Source of the DNA: Desulfovibrio desulfuricans
GTDB lineage: Bacteria > Desulfobacterota > Desulfovibrionia > Desulfovibrionales > Desulfovibrionaceae
Reading direction: 5' to 3'
DNA: 64,000 bases
Assembly (NCBI RefSeq): GCF_004801255.1
Contig: NZ_CP036295.1
Span: 1,686,001-1,750,000 of the forward strand
The notes under the pieces are model-generated. The model was not told the origin of the DNA, did not search any database, and saw nothing but the letters and a program-made list of their open reading frames with translations. The position numbers were made by a program, and so were the translations under genes. This document shows positions 7,849 to 17,555 of the stretch, piece by piece. The first letter of the stretch is position 1, and every line of letters begins with the position of its first letter.

Positions 7849-9480
7849 CTAACAGGCGTACTGGATATCCAGCTTGTCGGCCACAGCCTTGTCCGTGGTA
7901 ACCAGGGCGTCGGAACGCCCAACCGGCAGGGAGCTGTTGCCCACAGGGGCCAGCAGCTTGCGCAGTTCGGAGTCAAAGGCCAGCATGTAGTCCACAATGT
8001 TCTGTGCGCCCCTGTCCACATCAAGCCTTTTGACCAGACGGGGATCCTGGGTGCATATGCCCGTGGGACATTTGCCGGTATTGCAGGAATTGCAGCGGCC
8101 ATGTTCATTACCGACGCAGCCCAGCAGCTGAATAAGAATCTTGCCGATGATAACGCCGTTGGCGCCCAGGCAAATCATCTTGAAGGCATCCGCTGCCGCG
8201 TTGCCGGTCAGGCCGATGCCGCCGCCGACCCAAAGGGGAATCTGCCCCTGCAGGCCATGGGCCACAGCCGCCATGTAGCAGTCACGCAGCTTGGAAACAA
8301 TGGGATGCCCCGTATGCTCGAGCGAAACCTCGTTGGCCGCGCCGGTGCCGCCCTGGATGCCGTCCATGAAGAACCCGCCGCAGATCTTGTAGGGGTCGCG
8401 CAGCAGGTTGTTGTACACAGACACCGAGGTCGCCGACGCTGCGCACTTGATGGCGACCGGCACGCGGAAGCCAAAGGCGGCGTTGAGCGAAAGGTGCATC
8501 TTCTGCACCGACTCTTCAATGGAGTACAGCCCCTGATGGTTCGGCGGCGAATGCAGGGTCGCCTTGGGTACGCCGCGGATGGCCTGAATGTGCGGGGCCA
8601 CCTTGGCGGCGGGCAACAGGCCTCCGTCGCCGGGCTTTGCGCCCTGACCGATTTTGATCAGCACGCCCGCCGGGTCGGTTTTCATGCGGGGCATGGCCTT
8701 GATGATGCGGTTCCAGCCAAAGTGGCCGGAGGCGATCTGCAAGATCATGTACTTGAGCTGTTCAGACTCCAGCAGCTTGATGGGCATGCCGCCCTCGCCC
8801 GAGCACATGCGCACGGGCATGCCGCACTTTTCGTTAAGATAGGCGGCAGCAAGGGCAATGGCCTCCCACGCGCGGGTGGAGAGCGCGCCAATGCTCATGT
8901 CGCTGAAGATGGCGGGGTAAATCCAGTGCACAGGCGGCGTACGGTCGGTCAGCACGAGGCTGTCGCCGTCAACACGCAGGGGCAGCTCCTTGGCAAGCAT
9001 AACGCGGCCAAGGGGCGAACGGATGTCAAAGGTATGGCGCTCGGAATCCAGCGCGGGGTCTGTCATCTGGCTGATGCGGCCCACAAAGATGGAATCGAGC
9101 GTACGCGGAGGGTTCAGGTTGGTGCGCCCGCCCCGTTTGACCGGGCCATGGTGGCGCGCCAGCAAGGGAAACCGCGTATCCTGGTTGCGCACAGGCTTGA
9201 TAGCCGAGTTGGGGCATATTTTTTCGCACATGCCGCAGCCGACGCAGGCGTTGGGAATGCTGGCCTTTTGCATGATGACCGGCCGCGCGGAGTGCTCCTG
9301 CGTCGGGTCGGGAAAGGCCTTGCGCGAAAGCGTGATACTGCGGCGCATCATGCCCACTTCAATGGCGCCGAATGTACACGCCGCCACGCACGAGCCGCAC
9401 ATGGTGCACAAATCGGGGCGGTATTCTATCTTCCAGCGCAGGTCGTTAATGCTAACGTCCTGAGTTCTTACTGATTCCAT
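7849..9480 (-). CDS. Glutamate synthase FMN/Fe-S catalytic subunit (archaeal-type GltB)
   Basis: A 543-residue protein holding the 2-oxoglutarate- and FMN-binding synthase domain that makes glutamate. The N-terminus carries two 4Fe-4S ferredoxin motifs (CTMCGSCVAACTFGAIEV, CVGCGMCEKICPNSAI), absent from E. coli GltB. The TIM-barrel domain follows: GEGGMPIKLLESEQLKYMI, KIGQGAKPGDGGLLPAAKV, DGIQGGTGAANEVSLEHTG and PLWVGGGIGLTGNAAADAF. The cysteine cluster CVGNEHGRCNSCNTGKCPTG corresponds to the 3Fe-4S region. No glutaminase domain is attached; that is the separate upstream gene, whose 3' end overlaps this start by 13 bases, suggesting translational coupling. Glutamine-derived ammonia would be channelled between the two proteins. 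Confidence 0.92.
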   Translation of the reverse strand: MESVRTQDVSINDLRWKIEYRPDLCTMCGSCVAACTFGAIEVGMMRRSITLSRKAFPDPTQEHSARPVIMQKASIPNACVGCGMCEKICPNSAIKPVRNQDTRFPLLARHHGPVKRGGRTNLNPPRTLDSIFVGRISQMTDPALDSERHTFDIRSPLGRVMLAKELPLRVDGDSLVLTDRTPPVHWIYPAIFSDMSIGALSTRAWEAIALAAAYLNEKCGMPVRMCSGEGGMPIKLLESEQLKYMILQIASGHFGWNRIIKAMPRMKTDPAGVLIKIGQGAKPGDGGLLPAAKVAPHIQAIRGVPKATLHSPPNHQGLYSIEESVQKMHLSLNAAFGFRVPVAIKCAASATSVSVYNNLLRDPYKICGGFFMDGIQGGTGAANEVSLEHTGHPIVSKLRDCYMAAVAHGLQGQIPLWVGGGIGLTGNAAADAFKMICLGANGVIIGKILIQLLGCVGNEHGRCNSCNTGKCPTGICTQDPRLVKRLDVDRGAQNIVDYMLAFDSELRKLLAPVGNSSLPVGRSDALVTTDKAVADKLDIQYAC

Positions 9481-10574
9481 CTCTGCACCGCCAGGTCGTT
9501 GTCAATAACAACCATCTCCCGCTCGTTGGGGTAGATGTCTTTGGAAAGGTCGCGTTCAGGCATGATGGCGTTCAGACCGCACACCTCGGAGGCGATGGCC
9601 ACCATGTCCGAGGTGCCGCCCACAACAACGGGCCGCAGCTTTTTTGAGTCGCAGCAGGTAATCATCTTGCCGTCGGGCAGAAGGCCGATGATGGTGTTGG
9701 GGCCGTTGATCTCAAGATGCGCAAGCGATTCACGTATAAGGTTCAGCACCTTGCGGTCGGCGCGCTTTTCGACCTCCACAAAGGGCAGAGGCGTGATGAC
9801 GTGCTTGTAATATTTGATGGGCCAGCGCAACTCATGCAGCACGTAGTGCAGCGTGTACAAAAAGTTTTGCGAGTCGGATTCAAACCCCACATACCCTCTG
9901 TGCAACGACTTCTGAAACTCTTTGTTCTTGGTAAAAAACGTGTTTTCACCGTTGGCGCACACGGTGTACCCCTGCAAAAAGAAGGGATGCGCGGCATAAC
10001 GCACGATGGCGTAGTTGGTGTTTTGGCGGCACTGGGTCACAATATTGCGTGCAGTCAGGCGGCCATCGTTGTTCCATAGTCGAAAATAGACAGCTATGTC
10101 GGCAGGATCGCCAATTTCTTTAAGGGTCAGCACATCAGGCCAAAAGGAATAGACAAAGCCATTCTGCTTCTCGGCCAACAAAGCCCTCAGCTCAAGACGC
10201 GTGTCCAGCAGCAGGTCTTCGCGTTCTTTCTGACTACGCGTGCGGTATTCCTCGGGGTAGTCGTAGTTGCGAAAGACATAACGGGGCATGGCATTGATCT
10301 TTAGATCTGGGCGCTTGTCCACTTCGGGGACCCATTGAGCCACCTGAACAAAAGCCCTTTCTTCCATGTAATCATTGACCAGCTGCACGCCCTCGGGGGT
10401 GCAGGCCAATGAAAGCAGGGGCTTGTCCTTGTAGTGGCTGAACACGCCTTCCAGATCCTGCATAACCATTGCAAAACCTGAATTGTCATGCCCTTCCTGC
10501 TGTGGCAGCATAAGATTGAGCGCCATAGAGGGGGGCACAGGCGTCTTGCTCTTGATGGAACCAATTCTGCACAT
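9468..10574 (-). CDS. Glutamate synthase glutaminase subunit (class II amidotransferase)
   Basis: A 368-residue stand-alone Ntn-type glutaminase, the domain that forms the N-terminus of ordinary GltB. After removal of the initiator Met the chain begins CRIGSIKSK, so Cys2 is the expected nucleophile. HDNSGFAMVMQD, EINGPNTIIGLLPDG and LRPVVVGGTSDMVAIASE are typical of the family. It would hydrolyse glutamine and deliver ammonia to the FMN subunit encoded next in the operon. GAGG precedes the ATG by nine bases. It is the first gene of a three-gene minus-strand operon ending at the terminator near 5434. Confidence 0.88.
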   Translation of the reverse strand: MCRIGSIKSKTPVPPSMALNLMLPQQEGHDNSGFAMVMQDLEGVFSHYKDKPLLSLACTPEGVQLVNDYMEERAFVQVAQWVPEVDKRPDLKINAMPRYVFRNYDYPEEYRTRSQKEREDLLLDTRLELRALLAEKQNGFVYSFWPDVLTLKEIGDPADIAVYFRLWNNDGRLTARNIVTQCRQNTNYAIVRYAAHPFFLQGYTVCANGENTFFTKNKEFQKSLHRGYVGFESDSQNFLYTLHYVLHELRWPIKYYKHVITPLPFVEVEKRADRKVLNLIRESLAHLEINGPNTIIGLLPDGKMITCCDSKKLRPVVVGGTSDMVAIASEVCGLNAIMPERDLSKDIYPNEREMVVIDNDLAVQRWNQ

Positions 10575-11116
10575 AGCTGATAACCTCAGGAAAATGCGTC
10601 AGTTGAAGACCAGCCCGCAAACAAGGCTACAACGACGCGATGAACCCTCTTGGGGGGTGCAAAGTTGACAGACCTTTTGGCTTTGTCGGAAGACGTGGCC
10701 AAAACGCACCACAGGCGAAGCATAAGACTGCCAAACGACAGCCTCTGCGCTCCAACCGGCGGGCCCACACTGGCGGTTGCGTTCGGCCTCTGGCGCAGGG
10801 GGGAAATTGAGTTTGCTACAAACCCTTGCGATGGGCAAGAATAAAATGGGTTGAATCTGTAAAAAATTCGGCAGCATCGGCATAGTGCAGAAAACAGTAG
10901 TGAATAAAATTTTTATCTGTAAAAACAGATGTTTTTATTTTATCGTCGCAATATGTACACTTTTTTTTACAAAATTGACATATTGTCATAACAAAATATT
11001 GGCATTGTCCGATATTTTATTTAAAATCAGTGCAGTATCTCAAATAAAGAAAAACAGTTACCGGCGCTACAGTCGCGTTCACAATAGATTAAGTCAATAG
11101 CTATGCGAGGTTAAAG
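10575..11116. other. Intergenic region between the glt operon and a chemoreceptor gene
   Basis: No convincing gene in 542 bases. The glt-proximal half is GC-rich with several short open frames that resemble nothing I know. The half next to the chemoreceptor is very AT-rich and holds the small inverted repeat ATCTGT-aaa-ACAGAT at about 10915-10929 beside T-runs, which could be an operator or a weak terminator. Divergent promoters are expected here. I saw no recognisable glutamine or amino-acid riboswitch, but could not fold the sequence. Confidence 0.4.
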
Positions 11117-12922
11117 ATGAATGTCAGGATGTGGCTTGTTACCATTTGCTGTGGTTTTGTCGTGGGCATGGCAACCCTTTTTTTCACAAACTCGCACATG
11201 ACCACACTTGTTTTTACTGAAGTAACAATCCCCCAACTTTCCGATGCGTTACACTCAAAATATGAGTATGGCCTTAAAAGCGTCGTTGACGTGGCGACGC
11301 AGGACATTACGGACAGGCTGAAGGGCGTCAACGACCCCAAGGAACAGTACGCGCTCATTGAAAAGTACACCGACTATCAGCGTTTTTTCCCCAATGACGA
11401 GGGGTACTTCTTTACCTACAAAATCGACGGCACGCGCATAAACGTGCCCACCAACAAATCTCAAAACGGCAAAAATGTCATTGATCTCAAAGACACTGAC
11501 GGCGTTTTCTTTATTCGCGAGCTTATCGAAACCGCCAAAAAAGGCGGCGGTTTTGTATCTTACCGTTTTGACAAGCCGGGCGCTGGCGTGCAGCCCAAGC
11601 TGGCCTATACGCGCATAATCCCCGGTACTGACGTCATCATCGGCACCGGCGTGTACATTGACAGCGTAGAGGCCGAACGCGCGCGTATCGCCAACCTTGT
11701 TTCAGAAAAAAACAATCATTACGATCATCTTGAAATGCTCATCTGCGCGGGCATTCTTGCCGCCATTTTGTGCTTTGTCTGGGTTGTGGCCCGCATTATC
11801 TGCCGGCCGCTGCACCAGATCACCGTTGAGGCAGAAACCATCGCCAAGGGCGAAGAAGCCGTACGGCCCAAGCTCAAGGCAAGCTGTCCGCTCGAAATAC
11901 GCAGGCTCAACGGCGCTCTTGGCATCATGATTCAAAACCTGCACGGGCGCATTAAAGAAGCAGCCGACAAATCCCGTCAGGCTGACGAGGCCCTGAACAA
12001 GGCCAAAGTAGCGCAGGCCGCTGCGGAAGAAGCCTCCGCGAGGGCAGAATCGGCCCGCAAGGAAGGCATGCTGGCGGCAGCAAAACAGCTGGAATCCATC
12101 GCTCAGGCGCTCTCCTCCGCCTCTGCCGAGCTTTCGCTCCAGATCAAGCGCTCGGACCAAGGCGCGGAGGAATCGTCCAAGCGCCTCGCTGGCGCGGCGA
12201 CCGCCATGAACGAGATGAACGCCACCGTGCAGGACGTTGCCCGCAACGCCGGTCTGGCTTCGGGCGCGTCGCTTGAAACGCGCGACAAGGCCCTTGCCGG
12301 TGCAAAGGTCGTGCAGGATGCCGTAAACAGCATCAACGACGTGCAGCAGCATTCGCTGTCGCTCAAGGAAGACATGACCCGGCTGAGCGAGCACGCGCAG
12401 GCCATTAACCAGATAATGGGCGTTATTTCCGACATTGCCGACCAGACCAACCTGCTTGCGCTCAACGCCGCGATCGAAGCGGCCCGCGCCGGCGATGCAG
12501 GCCGGGGCTTTGCCGTTGTGGCAGACGAGGTACGCAAGCTGGCCGAAAAAACCATGATTTCGACCAGCGACGTGGCCAAGGCCATTCAGGCCATTCAGGA
12601 CAGCACCGCCAAGAGCATGACGGGGGTGGAAAATGCGGTGAATTCCATCGGCGTTGCCACCGAGCTTGCCGGGCAATCGGGCGAAGCGCTGCGGGGCATT
12701 GTGGAGGTCGTCACCGCTACGGCTGATCAGGTCAACGCCATTGCCGCCGCCAGCGAAGAGCAGTCGGCAGCCAGCGAAGAGATCAATCGCAGCATTGTTG
12801 AAGTCAACGAGGTGTCGCAGCTTACGGCCGAAGCCATGAATCAGGCCTCCTCCGCCGTTGCCGACCTCACCGAGCAGGCCAAAAAACTTGCAGCGCTTAT
12901 TGAAGAGTTGCAAAAGAGCTAG
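11117..12922 (+). CDS. Methyl-accepting chemotaxis protein with a single Cache sensor domain
   Basis: A 601-residue transmembrane chemoreceptor. The first membrane segment is about residues 5-25. A periplasmic single-Cache (sCache_2-like) domain spans about 30-190, with [19 protein letters not shown] and [15 protein letters not shown]. The second membrane segment is about 207-227 and a HAMP domain follows. The coiled-coil signalling domain contains the invariant hairpin tip [18 protein letters not shown] (about residues 440-460). Cache domains of this type usually bind small organic acids. No C-terminal methyltransferase-tethering pentapeptide is seen. AGGTTAAAG precedes the ATG. The gene is monocistronic and ends at a strong terminator. 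Confidence 0.93.
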   Translation: MNVRMWLVTICCGFVVGMATLFFTNSHMTTLVFTEVTIPQLSDALHSKYEYGLKSVVDVATQDITDRLKGVNDPKEQYALIEKYTDYQRFFPNDEGYFFTYKIDGTRINVPTNKSQNGKNVIDLKDTDGVFFIRELIETAKKGGGFVSYRFDKPGAGVQPKLAYTRIIPGTDVIIGTGVYIDSVEAERARIANLVSEKNNHYDHLEMLICAGILAAILCFVWVVARIICRPLHQITVEAETIAKGEEAVRPKLKASCPLEIRRLNGALGIMIQNLHGRIKEAADKSRQADEALNKAKVAQAAAEEASARAESARKEGMLAAAKQLESIAQALSSASAELSLQIKRSDQGAEESSKRLAGAATAMNEMNATVQDVARNAGLASGASLETRDKALAGAKVVQDAVNSINDVQQHSLSLKEDMTRLSEHAQAINQIMGVISDIADQTNLLALNAAIEAARAGDAGRGFAVVADEVRKLAEKTMISTSDVAKAIQAIQDSTAKSMTGVENAVNSIGVATELAGQSGEALRGIVEVVTATADQVNAIAAASEEQSAASEEINRSIVEVNEVSQLTAEAMNQASSAVADLTEQAKKLAALIEELQKS

Positions 12923-12958
12923 CCGCGCCACTACGCGGCCCTCGTACATGTAATGGGC

Positions 12959-12999
12959 AGTACCCGGTTTGTGCCAGTGCGCGGACCGGGTACTTTTTT
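12959..12999 (+). terminator. Rho-independent terminator after the chemoreceptor
   Basis: A perfect 10-bp stem, AGTACCCGGT/ACCGGGTACT, runs into a T-tract. It lies 36 bases after the stop codon. Confidence 0.9.
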
Positions 13000-13164
13000 A
13001 TGCGGCCCGCAGTCATCCCTTTTGCCGCAATACAAGCCAGATGCGTCTTGCATTTTGGTGCGCATAAGGCCAGATTTGAGCACTATGCAGTTTACGGCAG
13101 CCCCGCGCGCGGGCAGGTGCTGTATCCGCAACAATTTGTCCGGCCTGTCTCATGGGAAACCTCT

Positions 13165-14730
13165 ATGAAAAACCGTATCCTCATCCTGGTGGTAATGCTC
13201 TTGTGTGCTTGCGCCCGACCCATCTCACAGCATGAATCATCCACTGACACCCTTGCTGCCACCAAGTACGGCGAGGTGCAGGGCTTTGTTGCCTCTGGCG
13301 TAAAAACGTGGCTGGGCATCCCCTATGCCGCGCCGCCCGTGGGCGAGCTGCGCTTTCGCCGCAACCAGCCGCCGCAACCGTGGCAGGGCGTAAAAAAATG
13401 CGTGGCCTTTGGCAACAAGCCCATCCAGTACATGAACATGTTTGGGCTTGAGCGGTCGCGGCTTCCTGCCAGCGAGGACTGCCTGTACCTCAACGTATGG
13501 ACGCCGCAGACCGCTGGCAGAGACGCCAATCTGCCCGTATTTGTATGGATATACGGCGGCGCGTACCACATGGGCGAGGGCAGCGACCCCATGTACGACG
13601 GCGCTTCCTTTGCCAGAGACGGGGTGGTCTTTGTCAATTTCAACTATCGGGTGGGGCCGCTGGGTTTTTACGATTTTTCCATGTACGGCAGCCGGTTTGA
13701 ATCAAACTGCGGCGTGTCCGACCAGATCGCGGCCCTGCGCTGGGTGCGCGACAACATCGCCGCGTTTGGCGGCGACCCAAACAACGTGACCATAGCTGGC
13801 GAATCCGCCGGGGGCACGGGCGTGTACAACATGCTGGCCTCGCCCGCCGCCAGGGGCCTGTTCCAAAAGGCCATTGCCGAAAGCGGCGTCACCGGAAATA
13901 CCGAATCCCGCCGCATGGTCGAGATGAACAATGCCATCTTTTTTGAAAAACTGGGCGTCAACCCGCGCACCGACATAAACAAACTGCTGGATATGCCCGC
14001 GCAGGACATGCTTGCTGCAGCCGCATATACCCTCAAGGAGGGGCCGCGCCGCCATCCCGGCATATTCATGCCCGGCCCGGTCAAGGATGATCTGCTGCCC
14101 CTGCACCCATGGGAGGCCATGGCGCAGGGCAATGCCAGGGGGGTCAACGTCATCCTTGGCACAAACCGCAACGAAGGCACGCTGTTTGCCCTGCTGGGCC
14201 TGCTGCCCAAAGACTGGGGGCAGGTGGAAAAAATGCTGCGCGACAATGGCACTGCCGACAGTATCCCCGCTGTGACGGATCTTTACGCGGCGGAAAACGG
14301 CACAAAAAAAATGACCTCTCTGGCGGGCGACCGCGCATTTGTGGTCGATATGGTCAAAAGCGCAGATGCGCAAAGCGTCTTTGGCAATACCTATGTGTAC
14401 CGCTTTGACTACGCGCCTCTGCTGCCAGGCCTGCTGGCGCTGGGCGCCGCCCATTCTGCGGAAATTTCCACGGCTCTCGCCACCAACGATCACCCTTTCT
14501 GGCTGCTCACGCCCGCGGCGCGGCGCAAGGAGCTTACGCAGGCCATGCACGGCGCATGGCTGAACTTTGTCAAGACAGGCAATCCCAACGGCCCCGGCGT
14601 TTCGCCGGCATGGCCGCAATATGATCCGGAGCGGCGGCTCACCTACATCTTTGACCAGAGCAATTCGGTAGAAGCCAACCCGCACAACAGGGTCTATGAA
14701 GTGTGGAAGGATATTCAACTGTACCAGTAG
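13165..14730 (+). CDS. Type-B carboxylesterase, probable lipoprotein
   Basis: A 521-residue alpha/beta hydrolase of the carboxylesterase type B family, which hydrolyses ester or carbamate bonds. The N-terminus MKNRILILVVMLLCAC is a short hydrophobic signal with a likely lipid-modified Cys16; the residue before the cleavage Ala is Cys rather than the usual Ser/Thr/Gly, so the lipobox is imperfect. Family marks are SEDCLYLNVWTPQ (about residues 100-112), the nucleophile elbow VTIAGESAGGTG and, near the C-terminus, GAAHSAEI supplying the catalytic His. The Ser-Glu/Asp-His triad thus looks complete. The ATG at 13165 is chosen because the signal peptide starts there; the frame is open 55 codons upstream and the ribosome site (GGGAA) is weak. 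Substrate unknown. The aldehyde dehydrogenase follows after 100 bases. Confidence 0.9.
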   Translation: MKNRILILVVMLLCACARPISQHESSTDTLAATKYGEVQGFVASGVKTWLGIPYAAPPVGELRFRRNQPPQPWQGVKKCVAFGNKPIQYMNMFGLERSRLPASEDCLYLNVWTPQTAGRDANLPVFVWIYGGAYHMGEGSDPMYDGASFARDGVVFVNFNYRVGPLGFYDFSMYGSRFESNCGVSDQIAALRWVRDNIAAFGGDPNNVTIAGESAGGTGVYNMLASPAARGLFQKAIAESGVTGNTESRRMVEMNNAIFFEKLGVNPRTDINKLLDMPAQDMLAAAAYTLKEGPRRHPGIFMPGPVKDDLLPLHPWEAMAQGNARGVNVILGTNRNEGTLFALLGLLPKDWGQVEKMLRDNGTADSIPAVTDLYAAENGTKKMTSLAGDRAFVVDMVKSADAQSVFGNTYVYRFDYAPLLPGLLALGAAHSAEISTALATNDHPFWLLTPAARRKELTQAMHGAWLNFVKTGNPNGPGVSPAWPQYDPERRLTYIFDQSNSVEANPHNRVYEVWKDIQLYQ

Positions 14731-14830
14731 GTTGAATCATCCGCACGTTGACACTCCCGGTGAGGATTCTTACCCTCCACGCGACAAAACAACTATACGA
14801 CGTTCATACGCCGAAGGTCAGGAGAAACAC

Positions 14831-16444
14831 ATGCAAGATGCAAACAGCCAGACCGGCGCTGATTTTTCGCCGGATGTTGACAGCATACCAGCAGACAGCG
14901 CCCTTGAAGAGCTTGAAGAACGCCGCTACCTCATAGGCGGCCAGCTGCGCCGCTGGACCGGCCCCATGCGCACGGTTTTTTCGCCGCTGTACGTCAACGG
15001 CCAGCAGCGCGTCATCGGCTCGTGCCCGGAGCTGACCGAGGCGGAATCCCTGGAGGCCGTGGAAGCTGTAAGCGCCGCGTGGGACAATGGCCGTGGCGCA
15101 TGGCCCACCATGAGGGTTGAAGACCGCATAGCCCATGTTGAGGAGTTTGCCCGCCGCATGATGGACGTGCGCGATCAGGTGGTGCGCCTGATGGTCTGGG
15201 AAATCTGCAAGCCGCTTAATGACTGCCGTGCCGAATTTGACCGCACCATCGACTATATCCGCGCCACTGTGGACGCCCTTAAAGACCTGGACCGCGCCTC
15301 GTCGCGCTTTGCCATCGAAAGCGGCATCTACGCCCAGATACGCCGCGCGCCCCTTGGGCCGGTGCTGTGCATGGGGCCGTACAACTACCCCCTCAACGAA
15401 ACCTTTACCACGCTTATTCCCGCGCTGATCATGGGCAACCCGGTCATCGTCAAGACGCCGCGCATCGGCAAGCTGCTGTACGCGCCGCTGCTTGAAGCCT
15501 TTGCCGAGTGCTTCCCCGCCGGCGTGGTGAACATACTCTTTGGCGACAGGCGCGTGGCTATTCCCGCGCTGGAATCGGGCCGCATCAGCGTGCTGGCGTT
15601 TATTGGCTCAAGCAAGGCCGCAGATGCGTTGCGCCGTCACCACCCCCTGCCCCACCGGCTGCGCTGCGTGCTTGGGCTGGACGCCAAAAATGCCGGTATC
15701 GTGCTGCCCTGCGCCGATATGGATTTGACCGTCTCCGAGGCGGTAACCGGGGCGCTGAGTTTTAACGGCCAGCGCTGCACCGCGCTCAAGATTTTTTATG
15801 TGCACGCCTCGCGCACCGAGGAGTTTCTGGCAAAATTCAGCCAGGCCATTGCCGCCCTGCCCATGGGCCTGCCGTGGAAACCGGGCGTCAAGATCACCCC
15901 GCTGCCGGTTCCCGGCAAGGTGGACGAACTGCGCGGTCTGGTGGACGAGGCCGTTGCCAAGGGAGCGCGCATAGCCAACCCGCGCGGCGGCACCTACGAC
16001 CGCACGCTGTATTACCCCACCCTCATGGCGGGCATCACCGCCGACATGCGCCTGCATACAGAAGAGCAGTTTGCACCGGTTGTGCCTGTGGTTTCCTACA
16101 CCGATGTTGCCGAAGCCGCAGCGGCCGTCATTGCCTCGCCCTTTGGCCAGCAGGCCAGCATATTCGGCACCGACCCCGATGCCGTGGCCTCGCTCATCGA
16201 CCCCATGGTCAATCAGGTGTGCCGCGTCAATATCAACAGCCAGTGCCAGCGCGGGCCGGATACCTTCCCCTTTACCGGCCGCAAAGACTCCGCCGAAGGC
16301 ACGCTCTCGGTCAGCGACGCGCTGCGGGCCTTCTCCATCCGCACGCTGGTGGCGGCCAAGGGATCCGCCCCCAACAAACAGCTGATTTCAGACATCGTGC
16401 GCTACCGCAAATCCAACTTCCTTTCCACGGATTTTCTATTCTAG
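14831..16444 (+). CDS. Aldehyde dehydrogenase, GapN (non-phosphorylating GAPDH)-like
   Basis: A 537-residue NAD(P)-dependent aldehyde dehydrogenase closest in feel to the ALDH11/GapN group, which oxidises glyceraldehyde-3-phosphate directly to 3-phosphoglycerate. RRAPLGPVLCMGPYNYPLNE is the typical cofactor-entry motif, followed by GNPVIVKTPRIGKL. The catalytic cysteine is in FNGQRCTALKIFY (about residue 316) and EEQFAPVVPVVSY is the downstream conserved block. The usual ELGGK motif reads LGLDAKN (about residues 280-286), so the general-base Glu is not in its usual place. The N-terminus is about 40 residues longer than typical GapN. The ATG is supported by AGGAG eight bases upstream. Substrate and coenzyme need biochemistry. 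Confidence 0.85.
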   Translation: MQDANSQTGADFSPDVDSIPADSALEELEERRYLIGGQLRRWTGPMRTVFSPLYVNGQQRVIGSCPELTEAESLEAVEAVSAAWDNGRGAWPTMRVEDRIAHVEEFARRMMDVRDQVVRLMVWEICKPLNDCRAEFDRTIDYIRATVDALKDLDRASSRFAIESGIYAQIRRAPLGPVLCMGPYNYPLNETFTTLIPALIMGNPVIVKTPRIGKLLYAPLLEAFAECFPAGVVNILFGDRRVAIPALESGRISVLAFIGSSKAADALRRHHPLPHRLRCVLGLDAKNAGIVLPCADMDLTVSEAVTGALSFNGQRCTALKIFYVHASRTEEFLAKFSQAIAALPMGLPWKPGVKITPLPVPGKVDELRGLVDEAVAKGARIANPRGGTYDRTLYYPTLMAGITADMRLHTEEQFAPVVPVVSYTDVAEAAAAVIASPFGQQASIFGTDPDAVASLIDPMVNQVCRVNINSQCQRGPDTFPFTGRKDSAEGTLSVSDALRAFSIRTLVAAKGSAPNKQLISDIVRYRKSNFLSTDFLF

Positions 16445-16485
16445 GCTGTGAAATTGCTGGATAACACAAGGCTAAAGTAAAGCTT

Positions 16486-16509
16486 GAAGGGCCGCGCAAG
16501 CGGCCCTTC
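16486..16509 (+). terminator. Strong hairpin after the aldehyde dehydrogenase
   Basis: A perfect 10-bp stem, GAAGGGCCGC/GCGGCCCTTC, with the tetraloop GCAA lies 42 bases after the stop codon. There is no T-tract, so it is either a Rho-assisted terminator or a 3' end stabiliser. Confidence 0.55.
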
Positions 16510-16689
16510 ATGGCATGCAGCCCCCGCCAGGCGCGGTCATGCAACGTAAAACTTGTAGGTCTGCAAGACTCTTTCCGATCTGTTCCAGATATTCATGGGC
16601 CAGCAACGGCAAGCGCAACAACTCAGAAGGAATTGATGTTATATAAAAGTATTAAATAGAAAAAATGGAATTCATATGTGAGGTATGGA

Positions 16690-17187
16690 ATGAAAAACAT
16701 TTTTTTGATTGGTGGCACAATGGGCGTTGGAAAAACTACTACGTGCCAGATTTTAAAGAAGAAATTGAACAATAGTGTTTTTCTTGATGGAGATTGGTGC
16801 TGGGATATGCATCCATTTCAAGTTACTGAAGAAACAAAGCAGATGGTCATGGAAAACATCTGCTTTGTTCTGAATAATTACATTAAATGCTCTGCTTATG
16901 AAAATATTATATTCTGCTGGGTTATGCATGAGCAAAAAATTATCGACAATATTCTTTCACACCTTGATACTACACGATGCAATATACATATTATATCTTT
17001 AATTTGCGATAAATATGAGTTAAAAAAAAGAATAATAGACGACATAAATAACGGAATACGAACTGAAGATGCAGTCAACATGAGCATTGATCGCATCAAT
17101 TTGTATGCAAAACTTAATACCTATAAAGTAGATGTGTCTAACATTACACCAGAAGAAGCAGCAATTCTTGTCTTAAATAATTGTTGA
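16690..17187 (+). CDS. P-loop small-molecule kinase-like protein
   Basis: A 165-residue P-loop NTPase. Walker A is IGGTMGVGKTTTC (about residues 7-19), then FLDGDWCWDMHPF, whose DGD is the substrate-binding acid pair seen in shikimate-kinase-like and nucleoside or gluconate kinases. A later Arg-containing lid segment is suggested by KYELKKRIIDDINNGIR. A specific substrate cannot be assigned. The gene is strikingly AT-rich, with a run of rare codons compared with its GC-rich neighbours, so recent horizontal acquisition is likely. The ATG at 16690 follows GAGGT at about 16680; the frame is open four codons further upstream from a GTG. No operon partner. Confidence 0.75.
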   Translation: MKNIFLIGGTMGVGKTTTCQILKKKLNNSVFLDGDWCWDMHPFQVTEETKQMVMENICFVLNNYIKCSAYENIIFCWVMHEQKIIDNILSHLDTTRCNIHIISLICDKYELKKRIIDDINNGIRTEDAVNMSIDRINLYAKLNTYKVDVSNITPEEAAILVLNNC

Positions 17188-17555
17188 AATTTTACACAAC
17201 GATTAATGTCTAACTGCAATATCATTCTTCACTATTCACAGATGTCCTGTCTGCTTATGAAAGATGACGGTAACTTTCTTTTACTCATTGCAAACTACTA
17301 TCTTCTTTCCCGCCTTTTCAAATGACATTGTGCTCTCCGGCGGCAATGCTATTTCCATGGCAACATTGCTCAACCGCATAATATCATTACACCCCACTCC
17401 GTAACACCGCGTACCAATAGGCAGGCTTCCGCCTTCTCCCACAATCAGACAGGCCGAGTGCCACACGGCTGGTAGGGGAGCTCCACAGGCCCATATTCCC
17501 CGGTTAATTGAGGGATAGTCGTTAAAATACCCACGCCATGCAAGGTGCCGTAGCC
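17188..17555. other. Intergenic, no confident gene
   Basis: This 368-base stretch has intermediate base composition. A 61-codon minus-strand frame (17466-17281) is preceded by a same-strand stretch in another frame, which could be the decayed 3' end of a small gene. I do not recognise it and do not call it. Confidence 0.4.

Noticed and set aside
5768..7852. Very long plus-strand open frame (694 codons) opposite the glutamate synthase fusion
   Set aside because: It is the antisense shadow of a GC-rich gene with clear domains on the minus strand; its translation is His/Ala/Gly-rich and low in sense, with no motif.
8101..9474. 457-codon plus-strand frame opposite the FMN subunit
   Set aside because: Antisense shadow with His/Gly/Arg-rich translation; the minus-strand gene has all expected motifs.
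16569..16583. CTCTTTCCGATCT-like string and, at about 32802, AGATCGGA, resembling sequencing adapters
   Set aside because: Only short partial matches with extra or missing bases; no adapter continuation on either side.
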